Below are positions 9,056-17,000 of a stretch of 64,000 bases of DNA, in pieces. Every line of letters starts with the position of its first letter. Position 1 is the first letter of the stretch. Position numbers and translations under genes: made by a program. The notes under the pieces were generated by a model. That model did not search any database. It had not been told where the DNA came from and was given only the letters and a program-made list of their open reading frames with translations. Source of the DNA: Paenibacillus sp. FSL H3-0469. Lineage in GTDB: Bacteria; Bacillota; Bacilli; Paenibacillales; Paenibacillaceae. Location of the stretch: assembly GCF_038051945.1 (NCBI RefSeq), contig NZ_CP150302.1, positions 1,426,001 to 1,490,000 on the forward strand, written 5' to 3'.

Positions 9056-9146
9056 GGTAGCAGTTGGATAAATAACACTTATTTTGTGCAAATCCAGCCG
9101 ATTTCATAGAATCGGCTGAAAGAAGTGCCTTTTTTCCAACTGCTGC
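9056..9146. repeat. imperfect long palindrome
   Basis: The centre is a perfect stem, CAGCCGATT (9095-9103) with AATCGGCTG (9110-9118). The arms continue imperfectly out to GCAGTTGG near 9059 and CCAACTGC near 9140. A further copy of the outer part (TTTATCCAACTGC) lies at 9181-9193. The rest of the 9047-9300 gap shows no gene. The IS element inserted at its left edge. It resembles a MITE-like or dispersed palindromic repeat. Confidence 0.5.
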
Positions 9147-9300
9147 TTGAAAGGGGTATGATTTGGCGGGAACAAGTGCTCTTTATCCAACTGCTATGTT
9201 CTCTAGTGGGTAGGCTGCAGGAGGGTAGACCCCACTGTCCAGCAGCACACCGCGATTCTAGCGGAAACTTGTCTCTCTATCAGAGTCAGCCCTACCCTTC

Positions 9301-9894
9301 TCAGGGTGCAAACACCTCCGGGTTGTCGCTCGTCCAAGCGCCGACGCAGCCGATTAGGCAGGCGATATAGGTTCGTAGCACTCTACCTTCCCTGCCATAC
9401 TCGTATTCTAATGCGATGTTTATGCCCTCGCCCCGCCAGGCGATAATGCGGCCGGAAAATCCGGGCCATTCACATTCTTCATCGAGCTGCGGAGGGCCAT
9501 AGGCCGCGATCGCTTCCTCAGGCGAAGAGTTCATCGTAATGTCCTCAGGTAAAATAACGGGATAAGGCACTTCGATCTTGCCGCCCGAACCAGGGGGAAG
9601 GAAGTGGATAGCGCCGATGATCCAATCATTGGGATCCGTATACTGTAGTCCGGTCAGCTCATTGATTTTGGGGATACGGTAGAGATCCATCCTCAGAGAG
9701 GCTTTTGCGCACGGGATCATGGTGTCGTTAAAATAGCTCTTTGCCGCAGGCATGCGCTTAACGCCATAGGGCTTAAGCACGGCTTGGACCCTCTTGGGAT
9801 CATACGGCTGGCCCAGCATGCCGATAAGCTGAACGGCCGGCTCTTCCACCCTATCCACATTCATATCCATATTCATATTCATATTCATATCCAT
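9301..9894 (-). CDS. hypothetical protein
   Basis: About 197 residues from the ATG at 9894, which is 8 bases after GAGGAGG; an ATG at 9900 is too close to that site. An in-frame reading to 10053 would overlap the MFS gene and is unlikely. The N-terminus is an odd Met-Asn/Met-Asp run encoded by hexamer repeats. The rest is soluble and compact (PAVQLIGMLGQPYDPKRV, GAIHFLPPGSGGKIEVPYPV). No signal peptide or membrane segment. A TATAAT on the minus strand at 9943-9948 may be its -10. I do not recognise the family. Confidence 0.6.
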   Translation of the reverse strand: MDMNMNMNMDMNVDRVEEPAVQLIGMLGQPYDPKRVQAVLKPYGVKRMPAAKSYFNDTMIPCAKASLRMDLYRIPKINELTGLQYTDPNDWIIGAIHFLPPGSGGKIEVPYPVILPEDITMNSSPEEAIAAYGPPQLDEECEWPGFSGRIIAWRGEGINIALEYEYGREGRVLRTYIACLIGCVGAWTSDNPEVFAP

Positions 9895-9900
9895 ATTCAT
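9861..9900 (-). repeat. hexanucleotide tandem repeat at a start codon
   Basis: About 6.7 copies of (T/C)CATAT on the plus strand. On the coding strand each copy supplies an ATG, giving alternating Met-Asn and Met-Asp codons at the N-terminus of the gene at 9301-9894. Gain or loss of 6-base units would keep the frame and only move the spacing from GAGGAGG to candidate ATGs. Confidence 0.8.
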
Positions 9901-9954
9901 GTCCTCCTCTTCACCTGGCTTGTACTCTGGTAACCCGTTCCCATTATAACAAAT

Positions 9955-9988
9955 AACGCACTCCCCTACATATCTCAGGGAGCGCGTT
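9955..9988 (-). terminator. hairpin downstream of the MFS gene
   Basis: AACGCACTCCC (9955-9965) pairs with GGGAGCGCGTT (9978-9988) with one mismatch. On the minus strand it is followed by ATTTGTT, a weak T-tract, 34 bases beyond the MFS stop. Confidence 0.5.
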
Positions 9989-10021
9989 AAGGTGTACCTG
10001 TATCGAAACTCAGGTCCGAAA

Positions 10022-11263
10022 TTATGGACGTACCATAGACACTGTACCTTCACGGGAGCTTCTGCCTATCATCAGCTGCACCGCGATCATGAGCACAGTG
10101 ACTACAGCTAAGCCGGTTAAGGCAAGCTGGAATGAGCCCGAAGCATCCAGGATGCGGCCCACTGCGAGGGGACCCAAGGCTCCGAGAATATAGCCGCCGC
10201 CCTGGCTCAGTGAGGACCAGGCGCTGGCCTCTTCCGCCCGCTGAGTCATGAGCAGCGGCAGCATGAGCGCCAGCGGGAACAAGCCTCCGGCTCCGATCCC
10301 AAGCAGGACTGCGCTCAGGAACGGTGAACCTGAGCCGAGCAGGAGCAGCAGCCCGCTTAGCTCGAACAGGCTGCACAGCACCAGCCATAAGGTTCGCCGC
10401 TGGAACCTGGCGACCAGGACAGGCACCAGAATACTCACCGGAATCTGAATCAAAGTGAAGAGTGTGAGCAGGTTGCCCGCATCATGGCGGCTATAGCCCA
10501 TAGACATGGCTATCGGGGCCAGCCAAGCTGTCAGCGAATAGAAAACACTGGCCATTAGGCCGAAGAATACGGTCAGCAGCCAGGCCCGCTTGTTCGCCAC
10601 GGGCAGCTTGGCGTGCACACTCTGAGCCTCCGGCTGCAGCGACTTTGCTGTAATTCTCCACCAAGCCGGAAGAGCTGCCAGGGAGAGTACCGCCCATACG
10701 GCCAACGACAGCTGCCAGGAACTGTCCAACCAGGTGAACAAGGGAACAGACAGCCCTGCTGCCAGGGAAGCACCCAGCACTAAGGAGGCAGAATACACAC
10801 TTACCATAGCCGAACGCCCTGGGAAATAACGCTTAATGAAGCCTGACAACAGCGGACCGGCGATTCCGATTCCCACACCTGCTGCGAGTGCGGTCAGAAT
10901 GAGCCCAGAGGCCGAGGATAACACGCCCCGCGCGGCAGTTGCCGCCCCGATGAGCACCATGGATGCAAAGATTGTACGTTCCATTCCGAAACGGCGGCTG
11001 ATGCTCACTGCAACCGGTGCGAACAGGCCCATACACAGAACAGGCAGCGTAGTCAGCAGACTCGCTTGCAGGCTGCTCATAGCCAGGTCCCCCTGAATAT
11101 TGCTAAGCAGCGGAGAGACGGACGTAATAACCGGACGCATATTTAATGAGGCAGCCAGTAGGGCGATGAATAATAACAGGAAAGGCAACGATATCAACTC
11201 CAAGCCATAATTTGTGTGTTTCTTGTCTAGCTCGAGTATATATGCGCGCCTTTCATTGTTCAA
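10022..11263 (-). CDS. MFS transporter, CynX/NimT-like
   Basis: Up to 413 residues with about twelve hydrophobic segments, in two six-helix halves separated by a basic loop (RITAKSLQPEAQSVHAK, around residue 205). The LNMRPVITSVSPLL motif after the first helix is typical of the CynX/NimT group, which move cyanate, nitroimidazoles or other small organic molecules by proton exchange. The TTG at 11263 lies inside a palindromic operator and about 10 bases after a likely transcription start, so the real start is probably a later codon, for example the TTG at 11188. Divergent from the LysR gene, which probably controls it. Confidence 0.85.
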   Translation of the reverse strand: MNNERRAYILELDKKHTNYGLELISLPFLLLFIALLAASLNMRPVITSVSPLLSNIQGDLAMSSLQASLLTTLPVLCMGLFAPVAVSISRRFGMERTIFASMVLIGAATAARGVLSSASGLILTALAAGVGIGIAGPLLSGFIKRYFPGRSAMVSVYSASLVLGASLAAGLSVPLFTWLDSSWQLSLAVWAVLSLAALPAWWRITAKSLQPEAQSVHAKLPVANKRAWLLTVFFGLMASVFYSLTAWLAPIAMSMGYSRHDAGNLLTLFTLIQIPVSILVPVLVARFQRRTLWLVLCSLFELSGLLLLLGSGSPFLSAVLLGIGAGGLFPLALMLPLLMTQRAEEASAWSSLSQGGGYILGALGPLAVGRILDASGSFQLALTGLAVVTVLMIAVQLMIGRSSREGTVSMVRP

Positions 11264-11292
11264 TACTATTATTTCTATTATTATAATAGTAT
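11263..11292. promoter_or_regulatory. palindromic operator and divergent promoters between MFS and LysR genes
   Basis: Perfect 10-bp inverted repeat ATACTATTAT (11263-11272) and ATAATAGTAT (11283-11292) with a 10-bp spacer, the size of a LysR-type binding site. Overlapping TATAAT boxes occur on both strands (plus 11282-11287, minus 11280-11285). Confidence 0.6.
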
Positions 11293-11327
11293 GTAACTAT
11301 GATTATTCTCTGAACGGAGTGATTCAT

Positions 11328-12233
11328 TTGGAAACCCGCCATTTGCATTATTTTCTGGCTGTGTGTCAAGAACTGCATTTCACACGGGCTGCCGAGAAGC
11401 TGGGAATCAGCCAGCCCACGTTAAGCCAGCAGATCAAGGTGCTGGAAGGTGAGCTGGGGCTCCCCCTCTTCGACCGGATCGGCAAAAGAATTGCTCTTAC
11501 CGAGGCCGGAGTACTGTTGAAGGAGTATGCAGTCCAGATGGTGCAGAATGAACACAGCGCCAAGGCGGCCATGGACGAGCTGCGCCTGGACAACCGCGGC
11601 ACCATCCGGCTCGGGCTGCTGCCTTCCGACCTCGATTACCAGTTAACACCGCTGCTGGTTAAATTCCACGAGGATTATCCAAATATACGGCTTCAGGTGT
11701 TCGCCTCGACGGTCATTCAGCAGGAGGTGCTGGATAACAAGCTGGACATCGGGATCTGTCTCCAGGGGCCACGCGATGAACTGCTAACCAAGGTGGATCT
11801 AGGCTGGGAGCCGTATCATCTGATTGTCCGGGAGGATCATCCTTACGCTGCCAAGAGCCATATCGAGCTGTCCGAGCTTCAGCACATCCAGCTTGTGATG
11901 TACCCGCGGACTTTTATCGGCAGAGAGCTGGTGGAGAACAGCTGCCGGGAAGCCGGCTTCGCGCTGGAACCGATCATGGAGACCGGATCGGCCACCTCGC
12001 TGATCCAATTGGTCCAGGCCGGAATCGGCGGTACCGTACAGCCGGGAAGCATCATGGACGCCATGAAGAACAGCGGACTGTGCTCCATTCCCATCCTGAA
12101 TTCGCCGCCGATCCGCAGGCTCAACTTAATCTACCGGGCAGACCGTTACATTAGCAGGGCAACCCATACTTTTATCAGCTACCTGAAGGAGTTCTGGATG
12201 GATCATTTGGACAACCCGGCGGGTTCAGGATAG
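11328..12233 (+). CDS. LysR family transcriptional regulator
   Basis: 301 residues from a TTG at 11328, which follows CGGAGTG by 6 bases; the longer frame from 11214 would run back through the operator. The N-terminal winged helix-turn-helix is clear (METRHLHYFLAV, FTRAAEKLGISQPTLSQQIK, LEGELGLPLFDR), followed by a linker helix and a two-lobed periplasmic-binding-like effector domain (RLGLLPSDLDYQLTPLL, LDIGICLQGP, VQAGIGGTVQPGS). Forms dimers or tetramers and binds a small inducer. The divergent MFS gene and shared palindrome make that transporter the obvious target. The end overlaps the convergent stalk-protein gene by 31 bases. Confidence 0.93.
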   Translation: METRHLHYFLAVCQELHFTRAAEKLGISQPTLSQQIKVLEGELGLPLFDRIGKRIALTEAGVLLKEYAVQMVQNEHSAKAAMDELRLDNRGTIRLGLLPSDLDYQLTPLLVKFHEDYPNIRLQVFASTVIQQEVLDNKLDIGICLQGPRDELLTKVDLGWEPYHLIVREDHPYAAKSHIELSELQHIQLVMYPRTFIGRELVENSCREAGFALEPIMETGSATSLIQLVQAGIGGTVQPGSIMDAMKNSGLCSIPILNSPPIRRLNLIYRADRYISRATHTFISYLKEFWMDHLDNPAGSG

Positions 12234-12697
12234 CTGATGAACGCTTCACGATGAACAGCATCCCACTCCAGTGAGCCGCCAATCGCATCATTCACGAAGC
12301 GCAGAGGGATATAGAGCTGCTTGTTCACCTGCTGGAAGGCAGCGGAATAAGTGATCTGCTTCCCGTTCACAGAGGCGTTAGTGCTGCCGATCTTCATGCT
12401 GCCCTGTGTGAGCAGATTCTGAATGGTGAGCATTCTGGAATGCTCGTCGTATGTAATGGCCGCCCCTCGCACATACAGCTTATCCAGCGAGAGCATGACT
12501 GTATTGTTGATGAGCGTAGCGCCCCCTGCGGTTGAAGTAATCCGCTCATTGTTCAGATAGACCTGAATCGCGGATGCCCCGGCTGTGGCGGACCGGGTTG
12601 TAGCGGAGGCAGCAACAGCCGGGGCAGGAGAATGAGTCACGCTCGTGACAAGAACACTAAGTCCGATGATCTGCATGAGTTTTTTGAATGTAATCAT
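12203..12697 (-). CDS. secreted stalk domain (copper amine oxidase N-terminal-like) protein
   Basis: 164 residues with a signal peptide (hydrophobic core about residues 9-28, Ala-Ala region near 30) and a single domain of the type annotated as copper amine oxidase N-terminal or stalk domain, common and usually non-enzymatic in Paenibacillus. Typical pieces are IQVYLNNERI near the start, VMLSLDKLYVRGAAITYD, SVNGKQITYSAAF and LYIPLRFVNDAIGGSLEWD. Expected outside the cell, probably wall-associated. No catalytic domain is attached. The 3' end overlaps the LysR gene tail to tail. Confidence 0.8.
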   Translation of the reverse strand: MITFKKLMQIIGLSVLVTSVTHSPAPAVAASATTRSATAGASAIQVYLNNERITSTAGGATLINNTVMLSLDKLYVRGAAITYDEHSRMLTIQNLLTQGSMKIGSTNASVNGKQITYSAAFQQVNKQLYIPLRFVNDAIGGSLEWDAVHREAFISYPEPAGLSK

Positions 12698-12790
12698 AAC
12701 GTACCCCCTCTATTTCTCAGAAAATACCATATTTCCTATCATAGCATATTACAGATGGAACAGCCGAATACTAAATGGTAGACTAAGCAG

Positions 12791-12848
12791 AAACGGCTTT
12801 GCTGTCCTTTTAGGGACGGCACCGTTTCAGCGGGAAATATAAGGAAAA
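12791..12848 (+). repeat. intergenic hairpin repeat, copy 2
   Basis: Second copy of the element at 48-104: an imperfect stem around GTCCTTTTAGGGAC, then CACCGTTTCAGCGGGAAATA and TAAGGA. It lies upstream of the WYL regulator in the same orientation as copy 1. The tail is more conserved than the stem. Confidence 0.6.
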
Positions 12849-12897
12849 TACACTACTCAACCGTTAACGAATTGAGAACTTAGGAGAGAATAACCCG

Positions 12898-13869
12898 ATG
12901 GCCAAATGGGATAATATGCTCGCAATGCTGTGGATGCTGAGGTCCGGTAAGAAGCTTACTGCCGCACAAATCGCAGACCAGCTGGAGATCAGCGTCCGCA
13001 CGGTATACCGGTATATCGATGCCTTATGTGCCAGCGGGGTACCGGTGGTCGCCGAATCAGGACATGACGGCGGGGTACATATTCTGGAGAGCTTCAGTGA
13101 GACGCCCCTGTTCTTCAGCTCCATGGAGCTGAGAGCGCTGCTCGATGCCTATAAATTCGCGCAAAGCGCTGGCTATCCCTACGCCCTGGAGCTGGAAAAC
13201 GCACTCAAAAAGGTAGAGAACGGGCTGCATGATGAACAGCGCCAAGACCTGTCGCTGCACACAGGCAGTCTCGATGTGATCGCTCCGTCCCGTCCCCCGT
13301 CTGTGGTCCCTTTGCTGCGGGAGCTGGAGCAGGCTGTGAAGGCAGGCCAGACGGTCCACCTCACCTACCGGAAAGTGAATGCCGTACAGGACGAGGAGCG
13401 CGAAGTCGATCCGTATGGTCTGGCTTACGACCGTTCCGAATGGTATATGGTTGGGTTCTGTCACCGTTCACAGGCCATGCGGACCTATCGCGTGGACCGC
13501 ATTGTCAAGCTTGCGTTAACGGAAGCCAGCTTCCCTAGGCCGGAGCCCTTCTCGGTATCTGACTATTTCCGCAGCCAGCTGGAGCCGGAGCCCGAAGAAA
13601 ATGCCCCTCTGCTCGTGATCCGTATCGAAGGAGAGCCGGATGCGCTGAACAAGCTATGCGGCAACTGGCATCTGCGGCACTACCTTACAGAGCGGACCGA
13701 CCGGGAGGCGAGGTTCCTGCTGGATGCCCCCTCTATGAATAAATACCTTCCCAAATATCTGCTCAGCTTCGGCACTTCCATACGTATTCATGAGCCTCTG
13801 GAGCTGAAGGAGCAGATTCAGGAATTGGCCTGTGCGATTAGCAGACATTACAGGAACGATGGTGAATGA
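12898..13869 (+). CDS. WYL domain transcriptional regulator (YafY type)
   Basis: 323 residues. The N-terminus is a winged helix-turn-helix of the HTH_11 type (LTAAQIADQLEISVRTVYRYIDAL). A WYL domain follows from about residue 145 to 210 (VHLTYRKV, REVDPYGLAYDRSEWYMVGFC, RTYRVDRI), and a C-terminal WCX-type extension carries LRHYLTERTDREARFLLD. WYL domains sense ligands, in some proteins nucleic acids or nucleotides. A GGAGAG lies just upstream of the ATG. Its target is not evident: a hairpin repeat lies upstream and a terminator and convergent eCIS fibre gene downstream. Confidence 0.9.
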   Translation: MAKWDNMLAMLWMLRSGKKLTAAQIADQLEISVRTVYRYIDALCASGVPVVAESGHDGGVHILESFSETPLFFSSMELRALLDAYKFAQSAGYPYALELENALKKVENGLHDEQRQDLSLHTGSLDVIAPSRPPSVVPLLRELEQAVKAGQTVHLTYRKVNAVQDEEREVDPYGLAYDRSEWYMVGFCHRSQAMRTYRVDRIVKLALTEASFPRPEPFSVSDYFRSQLEPEPEENAPLLVIRIEGEPDALNKLCGNWHLRHYLTERTDREARFLLDAPSMNKYLPKYLLSFGTSIRIHEPLELKEQIQELACAISRHYRNDGE

Positions 13870-13972
13870 ACTTCACTTACAGCCTCTTCCAGATTTCCCC
13901 GCGAACTGCAGAATCGAAGGACATTCCGGTGGATGGAATGCAACAAGAAATGACTAGGGTATTCTGCCAAAA

Positions 13973-14012
13973 GAAGCAGCTCCTGCGGCATAATTGCGGC
14001 AGGAGCTGCTTC
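13973..14012. terminator. bidirectional terminator between WYL gene and eCIS operon
   Basis: GAAGCAGCTCCTGC (13973-13986) pairs with GCAGGAGCTGCTTC (13999-14012). On the minus strand the stem is followed by TTTTGG. It can end both the WYL transcript and the long eCIS operon. Confidence 0.8.
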
Positions 14013-14043
14013 GTTCACCTTATGTGCTGAGGGGTTGTTGCCA

Positions 14044-17000
14044 TTAAGCGCCGGCCAAGGCCGTAACCTGAACCTTGAGCTCATTTACCTGCTTGCGCAT
14101 GTCTTGAGCTTCCTTCTGCTGCTTCTGAACTACCGTGGTCAGTACGCCGATAATGTCCATCAGTACTACAGACTTGTGATCTGCAGTGGAGAAAATCTGT
14201 GGCACATCCTCGGCGATGAAGCCGATATTCTGCTGCTTGCCGTTCTCCGTCTTGTAGTTGAAGGTCACCGGCTTCAGCTTGTTCAGCAGCTCCAGCGCCT
14301 TCTTCACCGGCAGACTGGCAATGTTCTCCTTGTAGGTCCGGGAGGAGGTCTGTGCGAAGTTCGTTGCCCGCAGGTTGCCGTTCACATCCAGCTTATAGTT
14401 ATCTGCGGGCGCTTTGCCAATCCCGACATTGCTGCTGGAATCTAGCGTTAATGCTCCCGCCACCTGGACCAGTTCATCATAGACGGCATCCTGGCAGACC
14501 AGCTTCTGCATACTTCCCTCAATGCCCGCCTGCCATGCATTTGCCGTAGTATCCCAGAGAATCTGTGCCTTCTTATCCTTGCCCCGGTCAAGCTCGATCC
14601 CCCGGCTAACCGTCAGGCTGCCGCTGATCTTGGCATCCTTCACGTTCAATGTATCACTGAGGGTTAGTTCCTTCGCTGACAATGTACCTGTGAAGGCGGC
14701 GTCCTTCGCGTTGAACGTTCCTGTAAATTCGGCATCCGCTGCCTTTAGTAACGTGTTGATCACTGCGTTCTTCACGGTTAAGGCCCCGTTCACAACAGCG
14801 TCAGTGACGGTTAATTTCCCGGATACCGCCGCATTACCGTTCACATCCAGCTTGGCGGCTGGTGCGGCGGTGCCAATCCCGATGTTGCCTGAAGCCACCT
14901 TCAGCACAGCACTCAGATCCGTAAGCTCCTCATGCGAATGATCGCTGTACGAGAGCTGCTTCAAGCTGCCCGCAAGTCCCAGCTGCCATTCAGCCATCGC
15001 TTCGTTCCATACAATCTGTGCATTGGCACCTGTGCCTCTGCCCACATCAATCCCCCGGCTAAGCTTGAGGCTGCCGGTAACTTCAGCATCCTTCGCGCGG
15101 AGCATTCCGCTACATTCGGCATCCGCAGCCGTTAGCTTGCCGCTGACTGCCGCGTCTGTAACGGTCATACGTCCGGATACCACCGCATTGCCGTTCACCT
15201 CAAGCTTGGCGGTTGGTGCTGCGGTGCCTATTCCAAGATTCCCGGAAGCAATCTTCAGCACTCCCGTCAGTTCTGACAGCTCTTGGTGCGTATGGCCATT
15301 GTAGGATAGCTGCTTCATGCTTCCAGCCGTACCAGCCGTCCAGGCATCCAGTGATTCATCCCAGAGCAGCTGTGCCTTCTGCTCCGTTCCTCTGTCCACT
15401 GCAATTCCCTTATTGACCGTAAGATCGCCGGTGATGGCGGCATCCTGAGCTGTGAAACCTCCGCTGACGGTGACCTCCTTCAGTGCAGCCAAGCCGCTGA
15501 TCTTTACACTTGCTGCTGCCAAGCCGCCGCTTAGCGAAGCCTCTGTAACCGTCAATGATCCGCTGACAACGGCATTCCCCTTCACCTCCAGATTAGCGGC
15601 CCGGGCATCCGTACCAATCCCGATATTGCCTTCGTCAACAGTGATCGCTCCTGACAGAGAAGCATACTCGGGGTGGGTATGTCCCTTGAACTCTATGGCC
15701 TTCAGGTTATCTGAGACTCCGGCCAGCCACACATCGGCAGTCTCATCCCACAGCAGCTGGGCTGGAAGCGCAGTGCCGCCGCGGAATACCTCCAGACCGG
15801 CATTTTGAACAAGCGGAGTCTTCTGAGGGGTATACTTGTTGACTCTTATGATGTTGTCTTCAACCTCAAGTGTAGCCGCATTGATCGTCACAATGTCGCC
15901 ATTCACCGTCAGATTCCCGTTCACGGTCAGATCCTTGGATATGGCGGCGCTGACTGCGTTAAGTTCCCCATTGATTGCCGCATTGCCTTGTACATCGAGC
16001 TTGAATTTAGGGTTGAAGGTCCCTATACCGACCTCTCCGCTGCTGGTAACGCTGAAAGCACTGCTTCCTCCCGGTACCTGCACATCCAGCAGGGCCAGCG
16101 GATTCGTTGTTCCGATGCCGACATACCCCTTCGCATCCGAGAACAGGGCAACCGTATTGCCGAGTGAATTGAACAGCTTGTTCTGGCCGCCCTTCCCGGT
16201 GCCGAATTCAGAGAAGGTGACCCCATCGCCATAGAACCAGGCATTCTGCTCATTGTTCCAATAGATCCGGGCATTCGGCTGAAGAATTCCGTCTTTGTTC
16301 AAGCCGCGCGGAGCTTCAAACCCTCCGGCAGTAACATTCCCGGAGATAACCGCATGCTTGCTAATCACAGCGCTAGCTGCATCAATCCCTTTGTTAAAAG
16401 AAGCTGTCCCTTCAAATACAGCATCACTATGAGCCGTCAGCTTGCCTGAGAAGGAAGCCGCTCCAGAGACCTCTGTCTCTGTCCGGAAGACCGCCTTGCC
16501 TGCCACATCCAGCACTTCAGTGGGATTATCTGTGCCCACCCCCATCTTGCCGCTGCGGGTCAGGCTGAGAACCGTTCTGCCGGCAGTACCCAGCTTCCAG
16601 CGGTCCTTAGCCCACTTGATCTGCGCATTAGTCTCGGTGCCTTGCAGCACCTCAATGCCGTCTCCGACCGTCACTGTTCCTGCAATTGCCGCGCTGGCAG
16701 CAGTGACTGCTCCTGTAATCGCAACACCTGCAGCCTTCACTGCACCGGACGCCTGAACATTGCCTGATGAATCCACTGCCAGCGCAGCACTATCCGTAGG
16801 TGTAGCAAGCAGCCACTGGGCCTTGACCTCATCCCAAGTAAGCTTGGCGGCAGGCTGATCCGGGCCGCGATAGATCTCAAGTCCGCCGCCCGCAAGCGAC
16901 TTGGCTGTTCCAGCATCCTTATTAAGGGTAATCCAGGGGCTGCCGATATCCAGCTCATCTGTGGCAATTTTGGCCGAGGTCCCCCGGATCTCCAGCTCTC

